From Frateuria_A sp049727805 (GTDB lineage: Bacteria; Pseudomonadota; Gammaproteobacteria; Xanthomonadales; Rhodanobacteraceae): a stretch of DNA of 64,000 nucleotides. The notes below the pieces were generated by a model. That model was given only the letters and a program-made list of their open reading frames with translations, did not search any database and was not told the origin of the DNA. Where the stretch lies: contig NZ_JBCNYA010000006.1 in the NCBI RefSeq assembly GCF_049727805.1, positions 62,001 to 126,000 on the forward strand, read 5' to 3'. A program made the translations under genes and the position numbers. Of the stretch, positions 8,643 through 16,982 are shown one piece after another (position 1 is the first letter of the stretch; each line of letters starts with the position of its first letter).

Positions 8643-9482
8643 TCAGGCCAGCGAGGCGCGCAGGTGTGTGTACACCGGATCGGTCTGCGGGCGCGGGCCG
8701 TGCCACAGCGCGAACGCATCGGCAGCCTGCTCGACCAGCATGCCCAGGCCGTCGCGGGCGGTCTTCACGCCGGCCTCGTGCGCCCAGCGCAGGAAACCCT
8801 GCGCGCCGGCGCCGTAGGAAAGGTCGTAGCCGACCGTCTGCGGGTTGACCAGCCCGTAGGGCAGCCGCAGTGGCTGGCCGAGCACGCCGGCGGAGGTGGC
8901 GTGCACGATCAGGTCGAAGCTGCCCAGTTCGGCCAGGTCCTCCCAGTAGCGCGCCCGTGCCCGCGTCACGCCCAGCGCGCCGGCCAGCGCGGCGGCGGTG
9001 TCGGCGGTGCGGTTGGCGATGGTCAGTTCCTCCACGCCGGCGTCGAGCAGGTCCCAGGCCACGCCGCGGGCGGCGCCGCCGGCGCCCAGCAGCAGTACGC
9101 GGCGGCCCTGCAAGGCGCACTGCTGGCGCTCGACCAGGTCGCGCACCAGCCCGGCGCCATCGGTGTTGTGTGCGGCCAGGCGACCGTCCGGCCGACGGGT
9201 CAGCACGTTGGCGCTGCCGGCGCGCGTGGCCTCGGCGCTGCGCTCGTCGGCCAGGGCGAACGCCGCGGCCTTGTGCGGCAGGGTGACGTTGACGCCATGC
9301 GCGCCCGCAAGGAAGCGGTGCACGGCGTCGGCGAAGCCTTCCGGTTCGGCATCGATCGCGGCGTACTCCAGCGCGATGCCGCATTGCTCGCCGAACAGCC
9401 GATGGATGGCTGGCGACAGCGAATGGCTCACCGGATGGCCGAACACCGCGTAGCGGGCGGGAAGGGCAGTACCGTGGGGCAT
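8643..9482 (-). CDS. aroE: Shikimate dehydrogenase (NADP+)
   Basis: A 279-residue enzyme reducing 3-dehydroshikimate to shikimate in aromatic amino acid synthesis, in the cytoplasm. VFGHPVSHSLSPAIHR contains the substrate-binding Ser-x-Ser, NVTLPHK holds the catalytic Lys, AAHNTDG the catalytic Asp, and LLGAGGAARG the NADP-binding glycine loop. Length and order are standard for the family. It stands alone; its downstream neighbour on the same strand is the PNGase-like gene after a 278-base gap in which I see no further gene. Confidence 0.96.
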   Translation of the reverse strand: MPHGTALPARYAVFGHPVSHSLSPAIHRLFGEQCGIALEYAAIDAEPEGFADAVHRFLAGAHGVNVTLPHKAAAFALADERSAEATRAGSANVLTRRPDGRLAAHNTDGAGLVRDLVERQQCALQGRRVLLLGAGGAARGVAWDLLDAGVEELTIANRTADTAAALAGALGVTRARARYWEDLAELGSFDLIVHATSAGVLGQPLRLPYGLVNPQTVGYDLSYGAGAQGFLRWAHEAGVKTARDGLGMLVEQAADAFALWHGPRPQTDPVYTHLRASLA

Positions 9483-9608
9483 GGGCGGTCCCGTCGTTGG
9501 CAGCGTGCGCGCATTCTAGGGGCCTTTGCCGGCGTGCGGGTGCCACGTCGCAGGCGCTGAGATGGGCGTCCCGCAGGCTGCTTCGCATCGTTCCCGCGGA
9601 GCTCCGCC

Positions 9609-9818
9609 ATGCCTGTTTCCCGTTCGCACGCGTTTGCCTTCCAGTTGGCCGCCGGCGCCGGCCTGTGGTTGCTGCTGGGCGGCTTCCTGCTTGCCCTCAC
9701 GCCGCTGCCGGCGCATACCGACGCGCTCGGCTGGGGCCCGCTGTACTGGCTGCTGCTGGCGCCGCTGTGCGTGCTGGCGGGACTGCGGCTGCGGCGGCTG
9801 GCGTCGGAAATCTCCTGA
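9609..9818 (+). CDS. Small two-pass membrane protein, unknown function
   Basis: A 69-residue protein with two hydrophobic stretches (about residues 11-30 and 43-60) and a basic end (GLRLRRLASEIS). GGAG lies about seven bases before the ATG. No family is recognised. It is divergent from aroE and precedes the c-di-GMP gene by about 200 bases in which I see no other gene. The coding call rests on start context and the clean membrane pattern. Confidence 0.5.
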   Translation: MPVSRSHAFAFQLAAGAGLWLLLGGFLLALTPLPAHTDALGWGPLYWLLLAPLCVLAGLRLRRLASEIS

Positions 9819-10019
9819 ACGAATACCGGCTGTGTCCGCCACCGGCGTAGTGCTGGACGGTCGTCGGTCGCGATACGCGCCACTCGCCGGTGTCACCACC
9901 ACTGGATGACGGGCGCCTGCAGGTCTGGCCAGGCACCGCCCCGGCCGCCCGTTGTGCTACAAGTCGCGCTCGCTCCGCGACGCGCGGACGTCTGGCGGCA
10001 GGGGGCCGGCAAGCCGAGC

Positions 10020-12119
10020 ATGATGGCGGTGAGTTACAACGCGTGGCTGGTGACGCTGTCGGTCGCGCTGGCCGCGCTGGATGCCTACGTCGCCTTCAGC
10101 GTGGTCGGCCGCATCGCGCGTTCGCGTGGGCCGGCCGCGGTGCTGTGGACCGCCTTCGGCGCGCTGGCGATGGGTTCGGGCGTGTGGGCGATGCATTTCA
10201 TCGGCATGCTCGCGCTCGAGGTGCCGATCCCGCTGGGCTACGAGAGCCGGCTGACCACCCTCTCGGCGGTGCCCGTGGTACTGGCCACCGGCGCCACGCT
10301 GTGGCTGCTGGCACGCCGCGCGACCCACACTGGTGCGGTCATGGCCGGCGGCATCCTTGGCCTGGGCATGGTCGCCATGCACTACCTGGGCGTGCATGCC
10401 CTCCAGATGCAGCCGGCGATCGCCTGGCGGCTGCCCTGGACCGCTGCTTCTCTGCTGCTCGGCGTCGGCGGTTCGGTCGCGGCGCTCTGGCTGCACAGCC
10501 TGATCTGGCGCAGCGAGCGGCGCCACCGCTGGTGGCTGCGCGTGCTCGCCGCATGGGTCATGGGTGGCACCGCCGCCGGCGTGCACTACCTGGGCATGGC
10601 GGCGATGCGCTTCGCCCCTGACGCGACGAGCCTGCAGGCGCACAGCGGCCTGCACGGGCTCGGGCTGGGCCTGGCGATCAGCCTGGTCTCGGGCGTGCTG
10701 TTGCTGCTGACGCTGGGCGTGAGCCTGGCGCACCGCCAGTTGCAGCGGCATACCGAGGCGATCGCGCGCGAGCTCGGCCAGGCGCGCGACGCGCTGTCCT
10801 GGCTGGCCTACCACGACGAGCTGACCGCGCTGCCCAACCGCGCCAACGTGCTCGATCTGCTCGACCGGCTGCTGCCGCTGGCGCGCGAGGAGCGCTTCGA
10901 GGTGGCGGTGATGTTCATCGACCTGGACGGCTTCAAGTCGATCAACGACACACTCGGCCACGAGGTGGGCGACGAGTTCCTGCGTTCGGTCGCCGACGCG
11001 CTGCGCGCCAGCGTGCGCAGCCGCGACACGGTGGCGCGCTTCGGCGGCGACGAGTTCGTGGTGGTGCTGGAGCGCTTCCGCAGCGAGGCCAACCTTGCCG
11101 CGATCTGCCAGAAGATCCTGAGCCTGGTCAGCCGGCCGGTGACGGTGGCCGGGCACGGCGTGAGCGCCACGCCCAGCATCGGCGTGGCGATGTTCCCGCG
11201 CGACGGCGAGGACTCGGCCAGCCTGCTGCGCCACGCCGACCTGGCGATGTACAGCGCCAAGGAACACGGCAAGGCCGGCTACTGCTTCTACCAGCCGCGC
11301 ATGAGCGAGCAGGCGCGCGACCGGCTGCTGCTCTCGGCCGAGCTGCGCGAGGCACTGCAGCGCGAGGAGATCGTCGTCTACTACCAGCCCAAGGTGGAGC
11401 TCGAAGGCCGCCGCGTGGTCGGGCTGGAGGCGCTGGCGCGCTGGCCGCATCCGCAGCGCGGCCTGCTGCTGCCCAAGAGTTTCGTGGCGCTGGCCGAAGG
11501 CAGCGGGCTGGTCGGCCGGCTGGGCGAGGTGGTGCTGCGCCAGGTGGCGCGCCAAATGGCGCAGTGGCGCGCGCGCGGATTGCCGCTGGTACCGGTGGCG
11601 ATCAACGTGTCGCTGCAGGAAATCCAGGACGGCCATTTCGTCACCGGATTGCTGGGCACCTTGCGCGAGTTCGCCCTGCACCCGAGCCTGATCGAATTCG
11701 AGATCACAGAGTCGGCGGCGATGAAGAACGCCGAGCACACCCTGCGCCAGTTGCGCCAGCTCGAGGCGATCGGCTTCCGCATGGCGATCGACGATTTCGG
11801 CACCGGCTTTTCCAGCCTGAGCCACCTGCGCCAGTTGCCCACGCAGACGATCAAGATCGACCAGAGCTTCGTGCAGGGTGCCGCCCGCAACCCGGCCGAC
11901 CGCGACATCACCGAGGCGATCATCGCGCTGGCGCACAAGCTGCGGCTGGGCACGGTGGCCGAGGGCATCGAGACCGAGGCGCAGGCGGCGTGGCTGCGCG
12001 AGGCCGGCTGCGGCGTCGGCCAGGGCTTCCTGTTCGTGCCGCCGCTGCCGCCGGACCAGGTGCCGGCGCTGCTGCTGCGCGCGGCCGCGCACGTGCCGAA
12101 CGAGGCCGCCAGCGGCTAG
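10020..12119 (+). CDS. MHYT-GGDEF-EAL c-di-GMP turnover protein
   Basis: About 699 residues. The N-terminal seven-helix sensor carries three MHYT-like repeats (AMHFIGMLAL, AMHYLGVHAL, GVHYLGMAAM), proposed in this family to bind a metal and sense small gases. A coiled segment leads to a diguanylate cyclase domain with an intact GGDEF (RFGGDEFVVVL), then a phosphodiesterase domain with intact EAL (LEALARWP), ITESAAM, DDFGTGFSS and AEGIETEAQ. Both active sites look complete, so the protein could make and break c-di-GMP; which one dominates cannot be told. I start at ATG 10020 (a second ATG follows at once), before which a G-rich ribosome site is found. Confidence 0.92.
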   Translation: MMAVSYNAWLVTLSVALAALDAYVAFSVVGRIARSRGPAAVLWTAFGALAMGSGVWAMHFIGMLALEVPIPLGYESRLTTLSAVPVVLATGATLWLLARRATHTGAVMAGGILGLGMVAMHYLGVHALQMQPAIAWRLPWTAASLLLGVGGSVAALWLHSLIWRSERRHRWWLRVLAAWVMGGTAAGVHYLGMAAMRFAPDATSLQAHSGLHGLGLGLAISLVSGVLLLLTLGVSLAHRQLQRHTEAIARELGQARDALSWLAYHDELTALPNRANVLDLLDRLLPLAREERFEVAVMFIDLDGFKSINDTLGHEVGDEFLRSVADALRASVRSRDTVARFGGDEFVVVLERFRSEANLAAICQKILSLVSRPVTVAGHGVSATPSIGVAMFPRDGEDSASLLRHADLAMYSAKEHGKAGYCFYQPRMSEQARDRLLLSAELREALQREEIVVYYQPKVELEGRRVVGLEALARWPHPQRGLLLPKSFVALAEGSGLVGRLGEVVLRQVARQMAQWRARGLPLVPVAINVSLQEIQDGHFVTGLLGTLREFALHPSLIEFEITESAAMKNAEHTLRQLRQLEAIGFRMAIDDFGTGFSSLSHLRQLPTQTIKIDQSFVQGAARNPADRDITEAIIALAHKLRLGTVAEGIETEAQAAWLREAGCGVGQGFLFVPPLPPDQVPALLLRAAAHVPNEAASG

Positions 12120-12161
12120 GAGCTAAGAGCCTGGGGCGTAGAAGCCGCCCGGGCTCCTAGC
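12115..12161. terminator. Inverted repeat joining two convergent gene ends
   Basis: The arms GCTAGGAGC (12115-12123) and GCTCCTAGC (12153-12161) are perfectly complementary. Each arm contains the TAG stop of one of the two converging genes. There is no T-run on either side, so this may be a shared 3' stem-loop or a factor-dependent end rather than a classical intrinsic terminator. Confidence 0.45.
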
Positions 12162-13641
12162 GGCCGATGCCCAGGCGCTTGTGCTCCATCCGGCGCAGGA
12201 ACTCCTGCATGATGCGGCGGTAGAGGTCCGCGCCCAGGTAGGCATCCTCCACGCCGGCATCGATCGACGGGTTGTCGTTCACCTCGATCACCACCGGCTT
12301 GTTGCCGACCTGCTTGAGGTCCACGCCGTACAGGCCGTCGCCCACCGCCTGCGTCGCCTTGAGCGCGAGCTTGACCACTTCGGCCGGCGCGTCGCGCACC
12401 GGCACCGTTTCGAAGCCCCCGGACTTGGCCGTGCCCTTGGCGCCGTGGTTGTAGATCTGCCAGTGCCCGCGCGACATGTAGTACTTGCAGGCGTACAGCG
12501 GTTCGCGGTTGAGCACGCCGACGCGCCAGTCGAACTCGGTGTAGACGAATTCCTGCGCCAGCAGCAGCGCGCTGTGCGAGAACAGCTCGCCGGCGGCCTT
12601 TTCCAGCGCGTCCTCGCTCTCGACCTTGACCACGCCGCGCGAGAACGAGCCGTCGGGGATCTTCAGCACCAGCGGGAAGCCGAGCTTGGCGGCGGTGTCC
12701 TTCCACGCCTTGGCGTGGTCGCGGTAGAGGATCTCGGTGCGCGGCACGGCGAGCTTGCGCGAGACCATCAGGTCGTTGAGGAAGATCTTGTTGGTGCAGC
12801 GCAGGATCGAGGTCGGATCGTCGATCACCACCATGCCTTCCTTCTCCGCGCGATGGGCGAAGCGGTAGGTGTGGTTGTCGCTGGCCGTGGTTTCGCGGAT
12901 GAACAGGCCGTCGTACTCGGCCAGGCGCGGGTAGTCGTTCTTGCCGATCGGGTCGACCTCGATGCCCAGTTCCTTGCCGGCGGCGATGAAGCTCTTCAGC
13001 GCCTTGCGGTTCGACGGCGGCATCGCCTCGTTGGGGTCGACCAGCATCGCGATGTCGTAGCGGTACAGCTTGCGCGTGCGCGGCTTGCGCCACAGCTTGC
13101 GCGAGAAGCGGTCCAGCTCCGTGGCGAAGGCGTCTTCCTGCGCGTCGTCCAGCGTATGCAGGCCGACCGGCTTGATCGAGGCGACCTGCCACACGCGCTC
13201 GCGCTCGAACTCGATGCGCAGCAGCGGGCAGGGGAACATCTCGAACAGCTGCCGCGCCAGGTCCTGCAGTGCGGGATAGGCGGTCTCGCCGAAGTACACC
13301 AGGATGCCGAAGTCGGTGGTGTCGCGCCCGCCGGCGGGCAGGAAGTGGGTCAGCTTGCTGTTGAGGTCCTCGATGTCCAGGCCGTACAGCGAGCGGCGGC
13401 GCAGGTCGTTGATGGTGCGCACCGAGGGCAGCACCTTGTGCCCGCGCGCCTCGGCCAGCAGCGAGACGTAGTAGCCGGTGCCCAGGTACTTGTAGCTGCG
13501 GCACAGGTTGATCACGTGGGTGCGTTCGTCGTCGCGGCCGACCGGTTCGCGCAGGTAGTCCATTGCGCTCATGACGTCCACGGACGGGTAGTAGGCGCTC
13601 CAGTCGGAGGCTTTCTCGACGACGATCACCAGGCGGGTCAT
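12157..13641 (-). CDS. RimK-like ATP-grasp ligase with N-terminal RLAN domain
   Basis: A 494-residue protein. The first about 200 residues (MTRLVIVVEKASDWSAYYPS) are the RLAN domain; the rest is a RimK-like ATP-grasp fold with VVIDDPTSILRCTNKIFLND, FPLVLKIPDGSFSRGVVKVE (ATP-binding Lys region) and DLKQVGNKPVVIEVNDNPSI (Mg-binding Glu/Asn). The family forms peptide or amide bonds, adding amino acids to proteins or small molecules using ATP. Published genomic surveys link it with GNAT genes, often fused to a C39-like peptidase; the GNAT gene at 13854 fits. The substrate is unknown. Confidence 0.88.
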   Translation of the reverse strand: MTRLVIVVEKASDWSAYYPSVDVMSAMDYLREPVGRDDERTHVINLCRSYKYLGTGYYVSLLAEARGHKVLPSVRTINDLRRRSLYGLDIEDLNSKLTHFLPAGGRDTTDFGILVYFGETAYPALQDLARQLFEMFPCPLLRIEFERERVWQVASIKPVGLHTLDDAQEDAFATELDRFSRKLWRKPRTRKLYRYDIAMLVDPNEAMPPSNRKALKSFIAAGKELGIEVDPIGKNDYPRLAEYDGLFIRETTASDNHTYRFAHRAEKEGMVVIDDPTSILRCTNKIFLNDLMVSRKLAVPRTEILYRDHAKAWKDTAAKLGFPLVLKIPDGSFSRGVVKVESEDALEKAAGELFSHSALLLAQEFVYTEFDWRVGVLNREPLYACKYYMSRGHWQIYNHGAKGTAKSGGFETVPVRDAPAEVVKLALKATQAVGDGLYGVDLKQVGNKPVVIEVNDNPSIDAGVEDAYLGADLYRRIMQEFLRRMEHKRLGIGR

Positions 13642-13853
13642 GGCACCTCAGCTACACGCAGGAGGGGATGCCGTCGCGCGGCGGACGAGGCGGCAGGGGC
13701 GCAAGTCGCGCAGTGTGGCCATAGGCGCGGCGGCGCGCAACGGCGACGCGCCACGGCATTCAGCGTGCCGTACGCCGCGGGCCGGCGCGGTCCATTGCGC
13801 GACGGCGGGCTTCCGGCCCACGCTACGGAGGCACGCCCACCGGAGCATCGCGC

Positions 13854-14327
13854 TTGGTTCCGAATCCGTTTTCCCCATCCGTGCGTGCCGCCACGCCGGC
13901 CGATCTCGACGCCTTGGTGGCGCTGGAGCTGCGTGCCTTCAGCGGCGACCGCATGAGCCGCGCGCAGTACCGGCGCCATCTCGCCAGCGCCGGCGCCGCG
14001 GTGCTGGTCGCGGACGCGCCGGGCGAGGAGCTGCTCGGCAGTGCGCTGGTGTTCTTCCGCAGGGGCGGCACGCTGGCGCGGTTGTACTCGATCGCCACCG
14101 CACCGGCGGCGCGCGGGCGCGGCATCGGCGCGCAACTGCTGGCCGCTGCCGAAGGTGCCGCCCGCGATCGCGGCTGCCGCGCGCTGCGGCTGGAGGTGCG
14201 CGTGGACAACGCGGCGGCCATCGCGCTTTACGAACGCGCCGGCTACCGGCGCATCGGGCGGTATGCTGATTACTACGAGGACGGCGCCGACGCCTGGCGG
14301 TACGAGAAGAGCCTGGCGGCTTCCTGA
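13854..14327 (+). CDS. GNAT family N-acetyltransferase beside the ATP-grasp gene
   Basis: A 157-residue GNAT domain. The acetyl-CoA loop is seen as IATAPAARGRGIGAQLLAAA, followed by LEVRVDNAAAIALYERAGY. A TTG start at 13854 is chosen since GGAG lies about nine bases upstream; a GTG at 13881 is the alternative but has no ribosome site. In relatives this domain is often fused to a C39-like peptidase; here the frame stops right after the GNAT domain. It is divergent from the RLAN/ATP-grasp gene, suggesting the two act on one substrate. Target unknown. Confidence 0.78.
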   Translation: MVPNPFSPSVRAATPADLDALVALELRAFSGDRMSRAQYRRHLASAGAAVLVADAPGEELLGSALVFFRRGGTLARLYSIATAPAARGRGIGAQLLAAAEGAARDRGCRALRLEVRVDNAAAIALYERAGYRRIGRYADYYEDGADAWRYEKSLAAS

Positions 14328-14426
14328 GAACCGCCCTGTCCGCGCGAAACCCTTCGATCCAGGCGGTGCGGGCCGGCGCCCCGGGCGAAGGGTGAAAGCC
14401 CAGGCCGCGGCATCCTGGCAAACGCC

Positions 14427-15110
14427 TTACAGCGGGTGGGCGATCCGCTCGGCGGTTTCGTCGTCCGGCCTGGCCACCAGCGCACCGGTGCGCATCAGGC
14501 TCACTGTGTAGTGGCCGCCGTCGACCAGCGGCAGGTAGGTGCCGCTGCCGTAGACCGTGTCGACCATCGGCAGCCAGTCCGGATGCTCGCGCGCCAGCGT
14601 GACCAGGTCCCAGCCGCCGGGCGCACGGAAGTCGATCACCGTGCGCGGCGCATTCATTTCGTCGGCCGCGTCGTCATAGCGGCCGGACAGGCGGTCGAGC
14701 CGGTACAGCGGCGGCAGGCCGGCGAGCACCGCGGGCAGCTTCCACTTCAGCACCAGCGCCTCGACGCGCCAGGCGTCGCCGGCGAGGTTCACTTCGCGAC
14801 GGTCGCCCTCGGGCCAGGTCAGCGTGATCGCCCAGCGCTGCGGCGACAGGATGCGCGCATCCAGCGTGGCCACTGGCGCTTCCTCGCCGAGCAGGCGGTA
14901 GCCGCGCAGGCTCCAGCCGGCGCCGGCCAGCAGCAGCGCAAGACCCAGCCCGACCAGCAGGAACAGCATGCGCAGCAGCGCCGCGACCGGGCGGCGCGCC
15001 TGCAGCCGGCGGCGCAGCGTGAACAGCTGCACCAGCGCGAACAGCAGCGCCAGCGCGGCGAGGATCCACAGGAGGGTGCTCGGCAGCTGCAGCGACGTGG
15101 CCCAGTCCAT
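14427..15110 (-). CDS. Two-pass membrane protein conserved near lptM/dapF, unknown function
   Basis: A 227-residue protein with two N-terminal membrane segments (about 13-30 and 45-65) and a soluble region of about 150 residues (LDARILSPQRWAITLTWPEG). Similar xanthomonad proteins are sometimes labelled multidrug or cation efflux, but two segments do not support a transporter. It is divergent from lptM, with an 18-base palindrome between them. No catalytic motif is recognised; the soluble part probably lies in the periplasm. Confidence 0.68.
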   Translation of the reverse strand: MDWATSLQLPSTLLWILAALALLFALVQLFTLRRRLQARRPVAALLRMLFLLVGLGLALLLAGAGWSLRGYRLLGEEAPVATLDARILSPQRWAITLTWPEGDRREVNLAGDAWRVEALVLKWKLPAVLAGLPPLYRLDRLSGRYDDAADEMNAPRTVIDFRAPGGWDLVTLAREHPDWLPMVDTVYGSGTYLPLVDGGHYTVSLMRTGALVARPDDETAERIAHPL

Positions 15111-15130
15111 CGAAGGCGATCCCGCGACGT

Positions 15131-15148
15131 TATGATGCGCGCATCATA
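15131..15148. promoter_or_regulatory. 18-base perfect palindrome between divergent genes
   Basis: TATGATGCGCGCATCATA reads the same on both strands and lies in the 63-base gap between the membrane gene (start 15110) and lptM (start 15174). TATGAT at each end resembles a -10 box on either strand. It could be a dimer operator or a pair of overlapping divergent promoters; no good -35 box was found. Confidence 0.45.
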
Positions 15149-15173
15149 GCTGCCGCTCCGTCGAGGAAGCCCG

Positions 15174-15338
15174 ATGCGCCGATCCATCCTGTGCACTGCC
15201 CTGTTGTCGGCCGCGTGCCTGCTCGCCGGTTGCGGCAACAAGGGCCCGCTGGTGCTCCCGCGCGCGCAGCCGGGAAGCGCACCGCCGTCGGCCGCCTCCG
15301 TGCCGGCCCCGGACACGAGCACGCCGCTGCCCAACTGA
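15174..15338 (+). CDS. lptM: Small lipoprotein LptM (YifL family)
   Basis: A 54-residue lipoprotein beginning MRRSILCTALLSAACLLAGC, with lipobox LLAGC and then the typical GNKGPLVLP. The Cys would be lipidated and the protein anchored in the outer membrane, where LptM helps LptD mature with LptE in lipopolysaccharide assembly. AGGA lies seven bases upstream of the ATG. The next gene, dapF, starts four bases after the stop; the lptM-dapF pairing is widespread in gammaproteobacteria and strengthens the call. Confidence 0.85.
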   Translation: MRRSILCTALLSAACLLAGCGNKGPLVLPRAQPGSAPPSAASVPAPDTSTPLPN

Positions 15339-15342
15339 CGCC

Positions 15343-16182
15343 ATGCGCTTCTCGAAGATGCACGGCATCGGCAACGATTTCGTCGTGATCGATGCACGAC
15401 GGGCACCGCTGGCGCTCGCGCCGGAGCGGATCCGCGCCATGGCCGACCGCCACACCGGCATCGGCTGCGACCAGCTGCTGAGCGTGGAGGCGCCGCGTGA
15501 TCCGTCGTGCGCGTTCTACTACGGCATCTGGAATGCCGACGGCAGCCCGTCCGGCCAATGCGGCAACGGCGTGCGCTGCGTGGCGGCATGGCTGCACCGC
15601 GCCGGCGCGCTGGCGCTGGACGTGCCGGTGCGCATCGAAAGCCCCTCCGGCCCGGTCGGCGTGCGCGTGCTCGACGCGCAGCGCGTCACCGTGGACATGG
15701 GCGAGCCGGCGTTCGAGCCGGCGCGGATCCCGTTCCTGGCCGAGGCTCCCGGTACGTCCTATCCGCTGGCGTTGGCTGCTGGCGACGTCCAGATCGGCGT
15801 CGTGTCGATGGGCAACCCGCATGCGGTGATGGTGGTCGACGACCTGGCCGATCCCGCGCTGGAGCGGCTGGGCCCGCAGGTCACCGGCCACCCGCGCTTT
15901 ACCGAAGGCGCCAACGCCGGCTTCGTGCAGATCCTCGAACGCGGCCACCTGCGCCTGCGCGTGCACGAACGCGGCGCGGGCTGGACACAGGCCTGCGGCA
16001 CCGGCGCCTGCGCCGCGATGGCGGTGCTGCGCCGGCGTGGCCAGGTCGACGAGCGCGTGCAGGTCGACCTGCCCGGCGGCCGCCTGCAGATCGACTGGCG
16101 CGGCCCCGGCCACGCGCTGTGGATGACCGGCCCGGCCGCGTTCGCCTTCGAGGGCGACTGGCTGCAGGACACGGGACGCTGA
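15343..16182 (+). CDS. dapF: Diaminopimelate epimerase
   Basis: A 279-residue cytoplasmic enzyme converting LL- to meso-diaminopimelate for lysine and peptidoglycan synthesis. The N-terminus FSKMHGIGNDFVVID is the family hallmark. The two catalytic cysteines are in DGSPSGQCGNGVRC and WTQACGTGACAAM, so the racemase-type two-base active site is complete. It lies in the lptM-dapF-DUF484-xerC series, about 110 bases before DUF484. Confidence 0.97.
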   Translation: MRFSKMHGIGNDFVVIDARRAPLALAPERIRAMADRHTGIGCDQLLSVEAPRDPSCAFYYGIWNADGSPSGQCGNGVRCVAAWLHRAGALALDVPVRIESPSGPVGVRVLDAQRVTVDMGEPAFEPARIPFLAEAPGTSYPLALAAGDVQIGVVSMGNPHAVMVVDDLADPALERLGPQVTGHPRFTEGANAGFVQILERGHLRLRVHERGAGWTQACGTGACAAMAVLRRRGQVDERVQVDLPGGRLQIDWRGPGHALWMTGPAAFAFEGDWLQDTGR

Positions 16183-16295
16183 CGTCCGCCCCGCGCAATC
16201 GCGACAAAGCCTGCGCCGGCGATTGATGCGCGGGCGCGCGCGTCGCACACTCAGGCCAGGCCGATCCGCTGCCTGACGTTTCCCTAGGTCGTTCC

Positions 16296-16982
16296 ATGCC
16301 CGACACCCTGCTCGACGAGATCCCCGGCGCCACCGCGGTGGCCGCGTACCTCAAGCGCCATCCGCACTTCCTCGCCGACTATCCGGACCTCGCCGCACAG
16401 CTCACGCTGCCGCGCAGCGAAGGGCCGGTCGCGTCGCTGGCGATGTACCAGCTGCAGCAACTGCGCGAGAAGAACGCCGAGCTCGAGCGGCGCCTGGCCG
16501 AGCTGATCACCATCGCCGCGGAGAACGAGCGTCTGATGCAGCGCGTGCACGAGCTGCACGTGACCATGCTGCGCGCAGCCACGCCCGCGCTGGCCGCGCG
16601 CAGCGTGATCAGCCGGCTGGCCAGCGACTTTCGCATCGACCAGGTGCGGCTGCTGCTGTTCGGCCATGCCTATGGCCTGCCGCAGGCCGAGTGGCTGGTG
16701 GTCGAGCCGGGCGGCCGCGCCGCGCTGGCGGAGTTCGCCGGTTTCCAGGCCAACCACGAGCCGCTGGTCGGCCGGCTCTCCGCCGAGCGGCTGTACCGCC
16801 TGTTCGGCGACCATGCGCCGGAAGTCCATTCGGCTGCCGTGATGCCGCTGGGCGAGCTGGGCCTGCTGGCGCTGGGCAGCGCCGACGCTGGCCACTTCCA
16901 GCCGGGCATGGGCACGCTGTTCCTGAAGATGCTCGCCGCTACGGTGAGCGCGGCGCTGACCCGCTCGCAGGACCTGGCCTGA
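16296..16982 (+). CDS. DUF484 family protein
   Basis: A 228-residue protein of the DUF484 family, GAF-like in predicted fold. AVAAYLKRHPHFLADYPDLA is the characteristic start, followed by a coiled segment (REKNAELERRLAELITIAAE) and a GAF-like half ending with GTLFLKMLAATVSAALTR. The family almost always sits between dapF and xerC, as here, but its biochemical role is not established. Its TGA stop overlaps the apparent CTG start of xerC in the bases CTGA. Confidence 0.9.
   Translation: MPDTLLDEIPGATAVAAYLKRHPHFLADYPDLAAQLTLPRSEGPVASLAMYQLQQLREKNAELERRLAELITIAAENERLMQRVHELHVTMLRAATPALAARSVISRLASDFRIDQVRLLLFGHAYGLPQAEWLVVEPGGRAALAEFAGFQANHEPLVGRLSAERLYRLFGDHAPEVHSAAVMPLGELGLLALGSADAGHFQPGMGTLFLKMLAATVSAALTRSQDLA

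Noticed and set aside
9957..12092. A 700-codon minus-strand open frame opposite the MHYT-GGDEF-EAL gene
   Set aside because: No motif; the plus strand has complete GGDEF and EAL active sites.
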